A stretch of DNA of 64,000 nt from Thalassospira xiamenensis M-5 = DSM 17429 (GTDB lineage Bacteria; Pseudomonadota; Alphaproteobacteria; Rhodospirillales; Thalassospiraceae). The stretch's first letter is position 1, and every line of letters begins with the position of its first letter. Position numbers and translations under genes: made by a program. The stretch is from NCBI RefSeq assembly GCF_000300235.2, contig NZ_CP004388.1, positions 2,089,501-2,153,500 on the forward strand, read 5' to 3'. Below are positions 38,671 through 48,671 of the stretch, piece by piece. The notes under the pieces were generated by a model that saw only the letters and a list, made by a program, of their open reading frames with translations, was not told the origin of the DNA and did no database searches.

Positions 38671-39812
38671 ACGGTTTCTTCCTTGTTTTTCATTATATTA
38701 TCCGCACTGACGTCTTCGGCCAACGTGCGGTTATAGATCGGCAGCATGATCTGAAATTCGGCACCGCCCCCCGGTGCGTCTTTCACTTCTATAACACCAC
38801 CATGGTCATTGATAATTTTTGCCACCAACGCCAATCCCAGTCCGGAACCGGTTGGTTTGGTGGTCACAAACGGATCAAACAGGCTTTCGCGCATATCGGG
38901 CGCAATGCCCGGTCCATTGTCGCGCACCGAAACAACCAGTGGCAAATGCACACGTGCATCTCCGCCAGCCACAGCCAGACGGATACCATGCTGGTAACGC
39001 GTTGAAATCACAATATGACCGCTGTCATGGTCGACAGCCTCGCCTGCATTTTTAAGAAGGTTCAGAAATACCTGAATCAGCTGATCGCGGTTGCCAAATA
39101 CCGGTGGCAACGACGGGTCATAGATTTCTTCGAAGGCAAGGTGTTTGCCAAAACCGTTTTCAGCAAGCCTGCGGACATGTTCAAGCACGGTATGAATGTT
39201 AACCGCACCGCGTTCCATCGGCTTGTCGGAAAAGATTTCCATGCGGTCAACAAGGTCAACGATCCGGTCGGCCTCATCACAGATCAACCGCGTTAGTACC
39301 CGGTCGTCTTCATTCGATGTTTGTTCAAGCAACTGTGCCGCGCCACGAATACCCGATAGCGGATTTTTAATCTCGTGCGCAAGGATCGCTGCCATCGCAC
39401 TTACCGAACGTGCCGAGTTCCGGCTTAACAACTGATTATCAATCTTCTGAGCGATAGAGCGCAGCTCGAACGTCAGAACAGCGCAATCAGGTTCATCTGG
39501 CATCGAGCCCACTGTCAGATTGACGGTATGTTTGCCAATCTTCGGGCTTTCGATCAGAAGATTATGATCCGCCACCAAGGTTGCTTCGTCGATAGCCTGA
39601 CTGATCAACGAGAAAACCGGGCTGTCACCGGGAATGAAGTCCTTGAGGTTGCTGCGGCACAAAACGGCGGCGCTGGTATTGAACAGCTGTTCCGTCGCCT
39701 GATTGACGAAGCGGATTTTGCCATCCCGATCAGAAACGACGACCGCACTGGCAATTGCATTAAGCACGCCAGTCGGGTCTACCCCGTTTCCTTTGCCAAA
39801 TCCAAGTCTCAT
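38667..39812 (-). CDS. ntrB: Nitrogen sensor kinase NtrB (NR-II)
   Basis: Soluble histidine kinase/phosphatase of 381 aa controlled by the PII protein. PAS domain (about 15-115), phosphoacceptor H146 in [15 protein letters not shown], and an ATPase domain with the motifs DNGPGI and GSGLGLAL. No membrane segment. It lies 43 nt after dusB, the classical nifR3-ntrB-ntrC order. Confidence 0.95.
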   Translation of the reverse strand: MRLGFGKGNGVDPTGVLNAIASAVVVSDRDGKIRFVNQATEQLFNTSAAVLCRSNLKDFIPGDSPVFSLISQAIDEATLVADHNLLIESPKIGKHTVNLTVGSMPDEPDCAVLTFELRSIAQKIDNQLLSRNSARSVSAMAAILAHEIKNPLSGIRGAAQLLEQTSNEDDRVLTRLICDEADRIVDLVDRMEIFSDKPMERGAVNIHTVLEHVRRLAENGFGKHLAFEEIYDPSLPPVFGNRDQLIQVFLNLLKNAGEAVDHDSGHIVISTRYQHGIRLAVAGGDARVHLPLVVSVRDNGPGIAPDMRESLFDPFVTTKPTGSGLGLALVAKIINDHGGVIEVKDAPGGGAEFQIMLPIYNRTLAEDVSADNIMKNKEETV

Positions 39813-39855
39813 TCAAAGTTTCCCCGATAATATCGCTATTTAATTCTTGTTTTTC

Positions 39856-40860
39856 TCAGGCCGCGGCCTGTTTGTCCGCATTTTCGATCAATGGCTCGTA
39901 GAATGCCCTTATCTGATCCTTGACTTCAAATGGGTCACTTAACTCATTCACAATACGACGGAATTCAGTCGCGTTGCGTAAACTGTTGCAATACCACGCC
40001 AAATGTTTTCTTGCGATACGGACACCTTGCTGACCGTGATGCTCAATCATCGCATCATAATGACTAAGGATCGTTTGCAGTTGCACAGCAAGCGACGGCG
40101 CTGACAGTTTCTGACCGGTCTTCAAATAATGTGATACCTGTGCCAGAAACCACGGTCGTCCCTGCGCGCCACGCCCCACCATTACACCATCAGCACCGGA
40201 ACGTTTCAGAAGCTCTGCCGCATCTTCCTCGCTATTGACGTCCCCATTGCCGATAACCGGGATCGATACAGCCTGTTTGACCAGTGCAATTGCGTCCCAG
40301 TCCGCATCGCCTTTATAAAACTGGCAGCGTGTCCGACCATGGATGGTCAACATCGCAATTCCCAGACCCTCGGCGATTTTTGCCAGACGCGGCGCATTAC
40401 GATTGTCATCGTCCCATCCCAAACGCATCTTAAGCGTCACGGGTACGGAAACGGCATTGACGGTTGCCTCAATGATATCGGCAGCAAGATTCTCATCACG
40501 CATCAGGGCCGATCCGGCATAGCCCTTTGTGACCTTTTTGGCAGGACAGCCCATATTGATGTCAATGATCATAGCACCGCGGTCTTCGTTCATCTTTGCG
40601 GCAAGCGCCATCTCATCGGGTTCAGTTCCGGCAAGCTGAACGGAAAGCGGGCTTTCGGCTGCACAATCGCCGTGCATTTTGCGCACTTCTTTTTGATGGC
40701 GCTGAATACGTGTCATGGCATCAGACGCAATCATTTCCGAGACAACCAGATGCCCGCCAAACTGGCGCACCTGTTGCCGAAAAGGAAGGTCAGTCACACC
40801 TGACATTGGTGCCAGGATGACATTCTCTGGCACATTTACAGAACCGATCTGCAAAGACAT
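39856..40860 (-). CDS. dusB: tRNA-dihydrouridine synthase DusB
   Basis: FMN-dependent enzyme of 334 aa that reduces uridine in the tRNA D loop. TIM barrel starting LAPMSGVTDLPFR, with catalytic C105 in NMGCPAKKV, then the FMN-phosphate loop SGADGVMVGRGAQG. First gene of the dusB-ntrBC-ntrYX transcript, where it is also called nifR3. The transcript promoter would lie in 40861-40989, where I see no clear consensus. Confidence 0.96.
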   Translation of the reverse strand: MSLQIGSVNVPENVILAPMSGVTDLPFRQQVRQFGGHLVVSEMIASDAMTRIQRHQKEVRKMHGDCAAESPLSVQLAGTEPDEMALAAKMNEDRGAMIIDINMGCPAKKVTKGYAGSALMRDENLAADIIEATVNAVSVPVTLKMRLGWDDDNRNAPRLAKIAEGLGIAMLTIHGRTRCQFYKGDADWDAIALVKQAVSIPVIGNGDVNSEEDAAELLKRSGADGVMVGRGAQGRPWFLAQVSHYLKTGQKLSAPSLAVQLQTILSHYDAMIEHHGQQGVRIARKHLAWYCNSLRNATEFRRIVNELSDPFEVKDQIRAFYEPLIENADKQAAA

Positions 40861-40989
40861 GAAGGAAATCCGATTGCCTAAAACTTGGGCAGATTAATGA
40901 AACTGGCTCGGCGTTGCAACAACTCTAAGCGAATTGGCGAATATAAGCCAACCAACACGGCCGCCACCTTTAAACAAGGCCCGGAATAT

Positions 40990-41796
40990 TCATCCGATCA
41001 GATATCCCGAAACAAATCGAACGCCCGGGAATGCCAAGGTAAGCAGCAGCCATGCCCCCAGCACAAACCGAACAGCCATACGCCCGCGCAGAGTGGATTT
41101 TTCATGAATGAATATCAGGCCGCAAATCACGGCAAAACCAAGCAGGGTAAGAAGCATCTTGTGATCAAGATAGAGCAGCGATTGCCCCTCGACCTGGCGC
41201 AATGCAAAACCGGTAATAATTCCGATCACAAGGACCCATGCCGACCATTTCAGAAAACTCACAAGCATGTGTTCGCTGTCGCGCAACGGCGGCAGGCGAC
41301 GGCTCCAGCGGTTTGGACGGCGGTTTTTAAGTGCATCTTCCTGAACAACATAGCCCATGGCCGCAATTGCAGACAGTGTCACAAGCGCATAGGTTACAAG
41401 TGACGTTCCGATATGAACCCAAAGCCAGCCAGAATAAAGAACCGGTTCTGCAACCGACGGGGCAGCAACCGGTTCAAAGACGTTAAAAACAGCTGCAACT
41501 CCGCCGAATGCCAAAAGATATCCACCGATATAACCGGCAAGACGCCAGATTTGTTTCGGCCCGTTGCATATGACAAGCCCGCCAAAGATCAGGATCACGG
41601 AAAGTTCCGACCAATGCAAAGCCGCTGTAAATCCGCGCGATTGCACTTCCTCGCCCGTCAGGCCAAGCACGATCACCGTACCAGCCGCGGCAACAAATAT
41701 GGACAAAAACAGCCATATGTCGCGCTGCGGGTCGCGCCGCATGATTTGCGTGGTTAGCGGTAGCAAACATAAGATATGTAAGGCGGCAGCAATCAT
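40990..41796 (-). CDS. CcsA/YpjD-like inner-membrane protein
   Basis: Polytopic protein of 268 aa with about eight hydrophobic helices, beginning MIAAALHILCLLPL. It resembles the YpjD/HemX branch of the cytochrome c assembly (CcsA) family, with the late LDHKMLLTLLGF and RGRMAVRFVLGAW segments. The WWD haem-handling motif is not evident, so haem transport is doubtful. It is divergent from ispDF and lies upstream of dusB on the same strand, separated by 129 nt. Function in this organism is unknown. Confidence 0.8.
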   Translation of the reverse strand: MIAAALHILCLLPLTTQIMRRDPQRDIWLFLSIFVAAAGTVIVLGLTGEEVQSRGFTAALHWSELSVILIFGGLVICNGPKQIWRLAGYIGGYLLAFGGVAAVFNVFEPVAAPSVAEPVLYSGWLWVHIGTSLVTYALVTLSAIAAMGYVVQEDALKNRRPNRWSRRLPPLRDSEHMLVSFLKWSAWVLVIGIITGFALRQVEGQSLLYLDHKMLLTLLGFAVICGLIFIHEKSTLRGRMAVRFVLGAWLLLTLAFPGVRFVSGYLIG

Positions 41797-41912
41797 GTTC
41801 GGATCCGGCCTAAAGGCGTTTACATCATAACATCAGGCAAATGGCGACTTGGCAAAGTCATCGCAGAAAGATAGCCTGCGGCGCAATTCAGACAAGTCAC
41901 GGCATCACGTTT

Positions 41913-43106
41913 ATGACCAAAAAAATCGCAGTTGTCATCGTTGCAGCGGGCAGCGGTAGCAGATTTGGTGATCCGATACCAAAACAATATCATCTGCTTG
42001 GCGCAAAGACATTGCTGCGTCACTGCATTGAGAGCTTCGCCAAGCATGTGCCGTCCGAACTGATCAGGGTCATTTATAATCCTGACCATCAGGATTTGTA
42101 CGATAATTCGGTTGAAGGCCTATCCTTGGACGCCCCGGTGCCCGGCGGATTGACAAGACAACAATCTGTCCTGAACGGATTACGTTCACTGGAAAATGAA
42201 AACCCTGACCATGTGCTTATTCATGATGCGGCAAGGCCGGGCATTTCAGACGATGTTATCGACCGCGTCATCTCAGCTCTGGCGATATATCAGGGTGCCA
42301 TTCCCACCCTTCCCGTTCTCGACACCATCAAGCAGACGGAATCCACCGGGATAATTAGACGAACCATTCCACGAGAACAGCTTCATCGCGCCCAGACACC
42401 TCAGGGGTTTCATTTCAAAACGATCCTTGACGCTCACCAACAGTTTGAGGGGCACGAATTCACTGATGATGCCGCCCTGCTGGAACAACTTGGCCTGGAT
42501 GTGGTCTGCGTAGAGGGGGCTGTTTCAAACGACAAGATTACGCGCCCCGACGATATCGGACGCGCCCGTGACTGGATTAACCCTGTTCCAGCCTCAGAGA
42601 AAGACAGCGATATGACCCACGAAGAGTTCCGGGCCGGTACCGGTTTTGACGTTCATCGATTTGCCCAAGGTGACCATTGTATCCTTTGCGGTGTCAAAGT
42701 CCCCCATTCCGCACGCCTTGAAGGCCATTCCGATGCGGATGTCGGCCTGCATACGTTAACAGACGCATTGTTGGGTGCCATTGGTGCCGGCGATATCGGC
42801 CAACATTTCCCGCCTTCTGACATGAAATGGAAGGGGGCAGCATCGGATCAGTTTGTTCTTCACGCAGTCAATCTGATCCGCGAACGCGGCGGACGCATCG
42901 TCAATGCGGATATCACCCTGATTTGTGAACGGCCCAAAATAGGACCGCATACACCGGCCATGCGCGAAAAGGTTGCTGAAATTCTTGGTGTTGAAGTTGA
43001 TCGCGTCAATGTGAAGGCGACGACGACAGAGCGCCTGGGCTTCACCGGACGCGAGGAAGGTATCGCGGCTCAGGCTGCGGTCAGCGTCGCCCTACCCGTC
43101 AAATAG
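41913..43106 (+). CDS. ispDF: Bifunctional IspD-IspF (isoprenoid MEP pathway)
   Basis: Fusion of two MEP-pathway enzymes in 397 aa. The N-terminal part (about 1-225) is the CDP-methylerythritol synthase IspD ([29 protein letters not shown]). The C-terminal part (about 238-396) is the cyclodiphosphate synthase IspF ([27 protein letters not shown]). Such fusions are typical of Alphaproteobacteria. Start at 41913 (MTKKIAVV), where the IspD fold begins; the reading from 41841 has no family match. It ends in a shared terminator. Confidence 0.95.
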   Translation: MTKKIAVVIVAAGSGSRFGDPIPKQYHLLGAKTLLRHCIESFAKHVPSELIRVIYNPDHQDLYDNSVEGLSLDAPVPGGLTRQQSVLNGLRSLENENPDHVLIHDAARPGISDDVIDRVISALAIYQGAIPTLPVLDTIKQTESTGIIRRTIPREQLHRAQTPQGFHFKTILDAHQQFEGHEFTDDAALLEQLGLDVVCVEGAVSNDKITRPDDIGRARDWINPVPASEKDSDMTHEEFRAGTGFDVHRFAQGDHCILCGVKVPHSARLEGHSDADVGLHTLTDALLGAIGAGDIGQHFPPSDMKWKGAASDQFVLHAVNLIRERGGRIVNADITLICERPKIGPHTPAMREKVAEILGVEVDRVNVKATTTERLGFTGREEGIAAQAAVSVALPVK

Positions 43107-43121
43107 CGTGTTCTTCCATTC

Positions 43122-43164
43122 AATAAGAAAGGCAGGATGAAAATCCCTCCTTTCTTATTTTCGT
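43122..43164. terminator. Bidirectional terminator between ispDF and yciB
   Basis: Arms at 43122-43138 and 43143-43159: AATAAGAAAGG and CCTTTCTTATT match perfectly, with a further GGAT/ATCC pair next to a GAAA loop. T-rich on both strands. Confidence 0.85.
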
Positions 43165-43171
43165 TCAGACC

Positions 43172-43735
43172 TTATGCCGGAGATGAACCGTTCTCTTTTT
43201 CTGGCAATTGATGTTTCATCAGGACTGGAACCTGGGCCATGCCAAACACCATGGTCAGCGGCATAATCCCCCATACCTTGAACGCAACCCATGTATCGGT
43301 CGAAAAATTGCGCCAGACAATTTCATTGATCACGGCAAGAACGACGAAGAAAATGCTCCAGCGCCAGGTCAGGATGCGCCATCCTTCGTCCGTCGCCTTG
43401 AATGCACTTTCCAAAACCAATTTCAAAAACAGCTTTCCAGCAATCAAACCGCCAAACAGGATCGCTGCAAACAGCAGATTGACAATCGTCGGCTTGATTT
43501 TAATGAACAGATCATTGTCGAGATAAAGCGTTAAGCCGCCAAACACGATCACGAAAGCGCCGCCAATCAACGGCATCACCGGAATGGTTCGGGCAATAGC
43601 ATACGATACTACCAGCGCAACCACTGTTGCCGTTACAAAAACCGCTGTTGCAGTCATAAGATTGGTTGTCGCATTGACTGCGAAAAACAGGATCAGCGGC
43701 CCCATTTCAAGGGCAAGTTTTGTAAGCTGGTTCAT
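43172..43735 (-). CDS. Septation protein A family (YciB/IspZ)
   Basis: Inner-membrane protein of 187 aa with about five or six helices, starting MNQLTKLALEMGPLILFF. The family motifs GPLILFF, WRNFSTDTWVAFKVWGIMP and TDEGWRILTWRW are visible. Family members affect cell-envelope growth and septation; the molecular role is uncertain. Ends at the terminator shared with ispDF; 60 nt separate its start from the stop of cutA. Confidence 0.9.
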   Translation of the reverse strand: MNQLTKLALEMGPLILFFAVNATTNLMTATAVFVTATVVALVVSYAIARTIPVMPLIGGAFVIVFGGLTLYLDNDLFIKIKPTIVNLLFAAILFGGLIAGKLFLKLVLESAFKATDEGWRILTWRWSIFFVVLAVINEIVWRNFSTDTWVAFKVWGIMPLTMVFGMAQVPVLMKHQLPEKENGSSPA

Positions 43736-43795
43736 TGGTCACTTCGTTAAATGTAAAATTTCGGCCATCCTAGGGGCCAAAGGCCATTGATGCAA

Positions 43796-44152
43796 TCAAT
43801 TCGGGATTGTTGCCCCTGCGACCTGACCGCGCAACCAATCGACATATGGTCCATTTCCCCTGCCTAATGGAATTTCCAAAATACAGGGAACATCATAGGG
43901 GTGATGATCTGTGATCCATTCCGAAAGCGCCGTTGCCGCTGCGCTGGTCGATTTCAGAATGATAACTATCTCGTTTTCTTCTTCGATATCGCCATCCCAT
44001 TCATAGATTGCCGTCATTTGGGGCATGATATTCGCGCAGGCCGCCAATCTTTCTCGAACGGCACCTCCCGCAATCAAGCGGGCGACTTCCATGTCCGGCG
44101 ATGTCACATAAAGAAAGACCATGTCACTACGATCAAAGGACTTCGATGTCAT
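43796..44152 (-). CDS. cutA: CutA1 divalent-cation tolerance protein
   Basis: Trimeric ferredoxin-like protein of 118 aa related to PII. The conserved motifs VTSPDMEVARLIAGGAVRE, ACANIMP, YEWDGDIEEENE and HPYDVPCILEIP are all present. The role in copper tolerance is debated and the true function open. Start at 44152, with GAGGGG 8 nt upstream; the internal methionine at residue 11 is also possible. No signal peptide is visible. Confidence 0.92.
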   Translation of the reverse strand: MTSKSFDRSDMVFLYVTSPDMEVARLIAGGAVRERLAACANIMPQMTAIYEWDGDIEEENEIVIILKSTSAAATALSEWITDHHPYDVPCILEIPLGRGNGPYVDWLRGQVAGATIPN

Positions 44153-44256
44153 GGTGATTGCCCCTCGGTTGATTATCCGTCACACTTACCTGCAATATAT
44201 AGCTTCATCATCACATCGCGCCACACACAAACCTATTCTATCAATTCAGGGATGCC

Positions 44257-44514
44257 ATGACGGGGAAAAAGCAGGTGAAACCGACACAAACACAACTCGA
44301 TTGGTTGCGCCGTGGCCTTAGCCAGCCGGGTGGAAAGTTGCCGCTCTTTGACACCAATGGCAAGCAAATCAGTGAAAAAACAGTCAAAAGCTGCATTGAT
44401 CATGGATGGGCTGCCCCATGGTTTGACAACCCGATCAAACCGGACTGGCTGATTTGCAAACTGACCGATGAAGGTCGTAGGGTTGCGACCTCTGTTGCTG
44501 ATAAAAACGCATAA
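44257..44514 (+). CDS. Unknown 85-aa basic protein
   Basis: I do not recognise a characterised family. The protein is small and basic with no membrane segment. It has a tryptophan-containing N-terminal helix (QLDWLRRGLSQPGGKLPLFD), then TVKSCIDHGWAAPWFDNP and KPDWLICKLTDEGR, which resembles a small winged-helix-like fold. An independent gene is likely because codon use looks coding, it has its own ATG and no larger gene overlaps it. Between cutA (divergent) and the secreted phosphatase. DNA binding is only a guess. Confidence 0.6.
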   Translation: MTGKKQVKPTQTQLDWLRRGLSQPGGKLPLFDTNGKQISEKTVKSCIDHGWAAPWFDNPIKPDWLICKLTDEGRRVATSVADKNA

Positions 44515-44611
44515 GGACATCCGGTCGCGATCCCGAAACACTCCACTGATCTAATCAGCATGTCCACGGGTATCAAGGTTAATCACCTTTTGCCACTGAC
44601 TGTGCCGAATC

Positions 44612-45187
44612 ATGTGTTCATTTATCAGAAATACGGTTGCTGCCCTCACCCTCGCATGCTCCTTTGTCGCACACAGTGCCAGAGGGTCAGAAACCGAGCA
44701 CGCGTGGGATATATGGCATCAGCCAGATGTGCATGCGCTAATGCGTCATGCCATTGCGCCGGGTACTGGCGATCCGGAAAACTTCACCATTGGCGATTGC
44801 AGCACCCAACGAAATCTTGACGAGACCGGCCGCAATCAGGCGCGCGCCATCGGCGAACGCGTCCGTGAAGCGGGCATTGAGTTGGATGTAATTCTCAGCA
44901 GTCAGTGGTGTCGCTGTTTGGAAACCGCCAGCTTGCTTGGCCTTGGCCCCGTGACAGAAGAACCGGCACTTAATTCGTTTTTCCGTGATAGCGGTACCAA
45001 GAAAACTCAAACAGACCAAATCATTGACCGACTTGGTGCACTTCCTGAAGGAATCAAGGCCCTGTTGATTACCCATCAGGTGAATATCACCGCATTAACC
45101 GGCATCTATCCGAGATCAGGCGAAATCATTTTGATCCGTGTTGACGAAAATAACACTGTGGAAATGCTTGCCCGACTGATGCCGTAG
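44612..45187 (+). CDS. Secreted histidine phosphatase family protein
   Basis: Phosphoglycerate-mutase-like protein of 191 aa. The N-terminus looks like a signal peptide (hydrophobic core at about 8-20, SARGSE after it). The catalytic loop is MRHA (R45, H46) instead of the usual RHG. The second arginine lies in LSSQWCRCLETA, and the distal histidine in THQVNITAL. It resembles secreted RHG-box proteins of alpha- and gammaproteobacteria; the substrate is unknown. The start has no strong ribosome site. Confidence 0.8.
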   Translation: MCSFIRNTVAALTLACSFVAHSARGSETEHAWDIWHQPDVHALMRHAIAPGTGDPENFTIGDCSTQRNLDETGRNQARAIGERVREAGIELDVILSSQWCRCLETASLLGLGPVTEEPALNSFFRDSGTKKTQTDQIIDRLGALPEGIKALLITHQVNITALTGIYPRSGEIILIRVDENNTVEMLARLMP

Positions 45188-45235
45188 CCTCGCCAGTACC
45201 AATGATCGCATATCAGATTTTGATGGAGAATAAAT

Positions 45236-45312
45236 TGGTCGGAGCGAGAGGATTCGAACCTCCGACCCCCTGCACCCCATGCAGGTGCGCTACCAGGCTG
45301 CGCCACGCTCCG
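45236..45312 (-). tRNA. tRNA-Pro(GGG)
   Basis: A 77-nt class I tRNA. Acceptor CGGAGCG pairs with CGCTCCG. D arm GCGC...GCGC. Anticodon stem CCTGC/GCAGG holds loop ATGGGGT with anticodon GGG. T arm with GTTCGAATC, discriminator A, and encoded CCA. It decodes CCC and CCU proline codons. Confidence 0.97.
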
Positions 45313-45381
45313 ACCGTAAAGAATGCGTCGTTTGACGCGGCTCGATAAATAGCCGCGCAAGCCCAAAGACGCAAATGGTTT

Positions 45382-45861
45382 TTACGTATTTTTTTCCGAC
45401 TGTTGCAGGGCCGACCTGAGGATGCCTTGAAGCTCTTCCAATTCACCTAACAGGTTTGCAAGAACAGTCTTATCTGGTGTTCCTGATGTGCCTGTCGAAT
45501 AAGCCATATCTGATGCTTCATCCGATGGACCATCGACGGTTTCAGCCAGCGACGCCACCGCGACCTCCGAAGGCAACTGCCCCTTGTTCTGATCAAGCAG
45601 CTTTTGCACACCCTTGATGGTGTAGCCCTGATCATGGAGCAGTGAACGAATATCAGCCAGCAACACCAGATCTTCCGGGCGATAATAACGTCGCCCGCCA
45701 GCACGTTTCATTGGTTTGATCTGAGGAAACTTGGATTCCCAAAAACGCAGGACATGCTGCTGCAGCCCCAGCTCTTTTGCTGCTTCGCTAATTGTACGAA
45801 ACGCAGAGTCAGACTTTGCTGTGCGGCGGTTTTCCGCCTCAGCCCCCAAGTTATTTTTCAT
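45382..45861 (-). CDS. MerR-family regulator downstream of ihfA
   Basis: Regulator of 159 aa with an N-terminal MerR helix-turn-helix (about 23-90): [20 protein letters not shown] then [12 protein letters not shown]. The C-terminal part lacks the usual metal-sensing cysteines and ends in a predicted helix, [13 protein letters not shown]. It directly follows ihfA (11-nt gap). This plsX-fabH-ihfA-merR order is conserved in Alphaproteobacteria, but the target genes are unknown. Confidence 0.88.
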   Translation of the reverse strand: MKNNLGAEAENRRTAKSDSAFRTISEAAKELGLQQHVLRFWESKFPQIKPMKRAGGRRYYRPEDLVLLADIRSLLHDQGYTIKGVQKLLDQNKGQLPSEVAVASLAETVDGPSDEASDMAYSTGTSGTPDKTVLANLLGELEELQGILRSALQQSEKNT

Positions 45862-45872
45862 GAGTTCAGTTC

Positions 45873-46163
45873 TTAAGCGTTAATGCGTGCTTTCAACACC
45901 TGCGACGGCCGGAACACAAGCACTTTGCGCGGCAGGATTGGCACTTCTTCACCTGTCTTGGGATTGCGACCAATGCGCTGTCCCTTCTGGCGAACGGAAA
46001 AACTGCCAAACGAGGAAATCTTTACGACTTCATCCTTGATCAAGGCAGATGAAATTTCGTCGAGAACCGTTTCCAGCAACTGGGCGGACTCGTTACGCGA
46101 CAAACCGACTTCCTGATAAACGGCTTCGGCAAGATCAGCGCGGGTAATCGTAGCTTCCGACAT
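45873..46163 (-). CDS. ihfA: Integration host factor alpha subunit
   Basis: DNA-bending nucleoid protein of 96 aa. The typical [18 protein letters not shown] start, [23 protein letters not shown]-contact arm and [11 protein letters not shown] tail are clear. AAGGAGG lies 10 nt before the ATG. It heterodimerises with IhfB and assists sigma-54 activators such as NtrC at their promoters. The 154-bp gap to fabH leaves room for its own promoter. Confidence 0.97.
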   Translation of the reverse strand: MSEATITRADLAEAVYQEVGLSRNESAQLLETVLDEISSALIKDEVVKISSFGSFSVRQKGQRIGRNPKTGEEVPILPRKVLVFRPSQVLKARINA

Positions 46164-46317
46164 AACAGGCCGCCTCCTTAAAACGGGACTTTATACACAA
46201 GGCTATATCTGGTGGCGAAATCAGTCAATATCAACAGGATACATCGCTTTGCGGCAGAATGTTGTGTTTTTTAAGCAAATGCTTTGTTTTTGTCAGATAT
46301 CCCACAGAATCCAGAGC

Positions 46318-47289
46318 TTACCAGCGAACCAGTGCAGCGCCCCAAGTGAAACCGCCGCCCATCGCTTCCAGAATTACAATATCACCACGCTTGATCCGGC
46401 CATCATGAACGGCTTCGGCAAGTGCCAGGGGAATCGACGCCGCGGACGTGTTCGCGTGACGATCAACCGTGATGACCACCTTGTCTTCGGAAATGCCAAA
46501 CTTTCTGGCAGTGCTGTCAAGAATGCGACGATTGGCCTGATGTGGCACCAGCCAATCAATATCCGCGGCTTCAAGCCCCGTATCGGCAAGAACTTCGCGA
46601 ATAACGCCTGCAAGGTTGGTCACTGCATGGCGGAAAACTTCCTTGCCTTCCATCTGAAGAAAACCAACAGTCTGGGTCGTCGATGGACCGCCATTGACAT
46701 ACAGCAGTTCGTATTTCCCACCATCCGAATGCAATCGACTTGCGAGAATACCCTGATCCTCGACGGTGCCCTTGCCTTCAACGGCCTGAACAACAACCGC
46801 CCCTGCTCCGTCCCCGAACAAAACGCATGTCCGGCGGTCTTCCCAATCCAGAATACGCGAAAATGTTTCTGCCCCGATCACGAGAACCGTTTTTGCCTGA
46901 CCGTTCCGGATATACATGTCCGCAGTGGTAAGGGCGTAAACGAAGCCCGAGCAAACCGCCTGAACGTCGAAGGCAAAACCGACAACGCCCAGTCGATGCT
47001 GAACCTTTGTTGCCGTTGCCGGAAAGGTATTATCGGGTGTCGCGGTCGCAACGATAATCATGTCAATGTCCGCGGCAGTTACACCGGCATGTTCCATTGC
47101 ACGTGTTGCAGCAGCAACCGCAAGATCACTGGTGGTTTCCCCTTCGGCAGCGATATGACGCTGTCGTATTCCCGTCCGCGCAACGATCCATTCATCAGAT
47201 GTATCGACGCGCTTTGCCAGTTCATCATTGGTTACAACATTCGAAGGAAGATAAGAACCGCAACCAATAATGCGAGAACGAACAGTCAT
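46318..47289 (-). CDS. fabH: Beta-ketoacyl-ACP synthase III
   Basis: Starts fatty-acid synthesis by condensing acetyl-CoA with malonyl-ACP; 323 aa. Thiolase fold with catalytic C113 ([10 protein letters not shown]), H in VPHQANRRI near 247 and N in [12 protein letters not shown] near 277. It starts 43 nt after the stop of plsX. Confidence 0.97.
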   Translation of the reverse strand: MTVRSRIIGCGSYLPSNVVTNDELAKRVDTSDEWIVARTGIRQRHIAAEGETTSDLAVAAATRAMEHAGVTAADIDMIIVATATPDNTFPATATKVQHRLGVVGFAFDVQAVCSGFVYALTTADMYIRNGQAKTVLVIGAETFSRILDWEDRRTCVLFGDGAGAVVVQAVEGKGTVEDQGILASRLHSDGGKYELLYVNGGPSTTQTVGFLQMEGKEVFRHAVTNLAGVIREVLADTGLEAADIDWLVPHQANRRILDSTARKFGISEDKVVITVDRHANTSAASIPLALAEAVHDGRIKRGDIVILEAMGGGFTWGAALVRW

Positions 47290-47332
47290 GATTTAAGAAC
47301 CGCCAGTTTTAGTGGGAATAGTTGGGACAGTA

Positions 47333-48409
47333 TCAGTCGACCTGGCCAGCTGCGAGGGCGATGGTTTCCTCATCGATCGGAGCTTTGGAAATCGCTTCTT
47401 CGAAGGCGGCAAGTTCACCCTTGATCGTTTCGTTCAGCCGGTTCGCAATAAGGTCGTGACAAACGCCAATGGCATTCGAGAACCCCAGCGCATCGGTGCC
47501 ACCGTGGCTTTTGACGGCAATCCCGTTCAGCCCCAGCAGCATCGCACCATTGTAACGACGCGGGTCCATACGTTCCCGGAAACGCTGCAATGAACGACGG
47601 GCCAACAGATAGCCGACCTTCGCCCAGAATGAACTTTTGAAAGTTTCACGCAGAAAGTGCACCAGCAGTCGCGCCGTTCCTTCGGCGGTTTTAAGTGCAA
47701 CGTTACCGGTAAAGCCGTCGGTCACAATCACGTCCACGGTACCCTTGGCAAGGTCATCGCCTTCAACAAATCCTTCGAAGCGGATCGGAAGGTCGATTTC
47801 ACGAAGTATCGCTGCGGCTTTCTTGACCGACTCATTGCCTTTTAGTTCTTCAATCCCGACATTGAGCAAGCCCACAGAAGGCCTTTCAATACCAAACAGA
47901 ATGCGTGCGAAAACCTCGCCCATAAGCGCGAACTGCACCAGGTTGTTCTCATCACATTCAATGTTGGCGCCAAGATCGAGCATGACAGTCTCGCCGCGCT
48001 GGGTTGGCATATAGGTCGCAATTGCAGGCCGGTCGATACCACGTACGGTTTTAAGGACGAATTTGGCCATAGCCATCAGAGCACCGGTATTTCCGGCAGA
48101 TACGACGCCTTGTGCGTCCCCCTCTTTAACAGCATTGATGGCCAGTCGCATGCTGGAATCCCGACGCTGCCGCAAGGCAACAGACGGTTTGTCATCCATC
48201 GTCACTTCTTGAGAGGCATGACGAATTTGACTGACGGTTTCGAGCCCCGGATATTTGGCGAGCAGCGGTTTAAGCCGCGCTTCATCCCCAAACATCAAAA
48301 ATTTAAGATGAGGCAACCGTTTCAGGGCAATTTCTGCACCCGCCACGACCATCTCAGGCGCGTGGTCTCCTCCCATCGCGTCAAGTGATATGCAGACCTG
48401 TTCAGGCAA
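47333..48409 (-). CDS. plsX: Phosphate acyltransferase PlsX
   Basis: Makes acyl-phosphate from acyl-ACP for phospholipid synthesis; 358 aa. Begins ISLDAMGGDHAPEM, the signature of the family, and contains SAGNTGALMAMA, LDLGANIEC and VTDGFTGNVALKTAEG. Precedes fabH in one operon. Upstream lies a hairpin that separates it from the DUF177 gene. Confidence 0.97.
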   Translation of the reverse strand: MPEQVCISLDAMGGDHAPEMVVAGAEIALKRLPHLKFLMFGDEARLKPLLAKYPGLETVSQIRHASQEVTMDDKPSVALRQRRDSSMRLAINAVKEGDAQGVVSAGNTGALMAMAKFVLKTVRGIDRPAIATYMPTQRGETVMLDLGANIECDENNLVQFALMGEVFARILFGIERPSVGLLNVGIEELKGNESVKKAAAILREIDLPIRFEGFVEGDDLAKGTVDVIVTDGFTGNVALKTAEGTARLLVHFLRETFKSSFWAKVGYLLARRSLQRFRERMDPRRYNGAMLLGLNGIAVKSHGGTDALGFSNAIGVCHDLIANRLNETIKGELAAFEEAISKAPIDEETIALAAGQVD

Positions 48410-48603
48410 TGTATTCTCTTATGGTTGTTCTAAAACATCTGAACCGGAATTTACCGGCAGGCTTGCCTATCGGCTAAACTTGTCTTCGGCATGCCGGAAA
48501 GCCCGTAATTACCGGAATTCTCAGCCAGATACAAGGTAAAGCCGATATGCAATCAAAAGCGACCAGTATCCGGCTTGCTCTTCGTCTTTTCGGTCAAAAG
48601 CGT

Positions 48604-48630
48604 AAAATGCCGGTCGTTACCGGCATTTTT
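48604..48630. terminator. Terminator-like hairpin between DUF177 and plsX
   Basis: AAAATGCCGGT (48604-48614), loop CGTT, ACCGGCATTTT (48619-48629). T-runs exist on both strands, so on the minus strand it can end the DUF177 transcript before plsX. plsX then needs a promoter in 48410-48603. No gene was found in this 262-bp gap; in particular no rpmF. Confidence 0.8.
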
Positions 48631-48671
48631 CTGACATTTTACGTGACGAAAAACGCAACCAGAATGGTAAT

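Noticed and set aside
46249..47424. Long open frame (391 codons) on the plus strand across fabH
   Set aside because: It is fully antisense to the well-supported fabH gene and reads as its mirror; no domain or ribosome site.
48410..48671. Possible rpmF (L32) between DUF177 and plsX
   Set aside because: Both strands were read for the basic zinc-ribbon protein and no such frame exists here; L32 must be encoded elsewhere.
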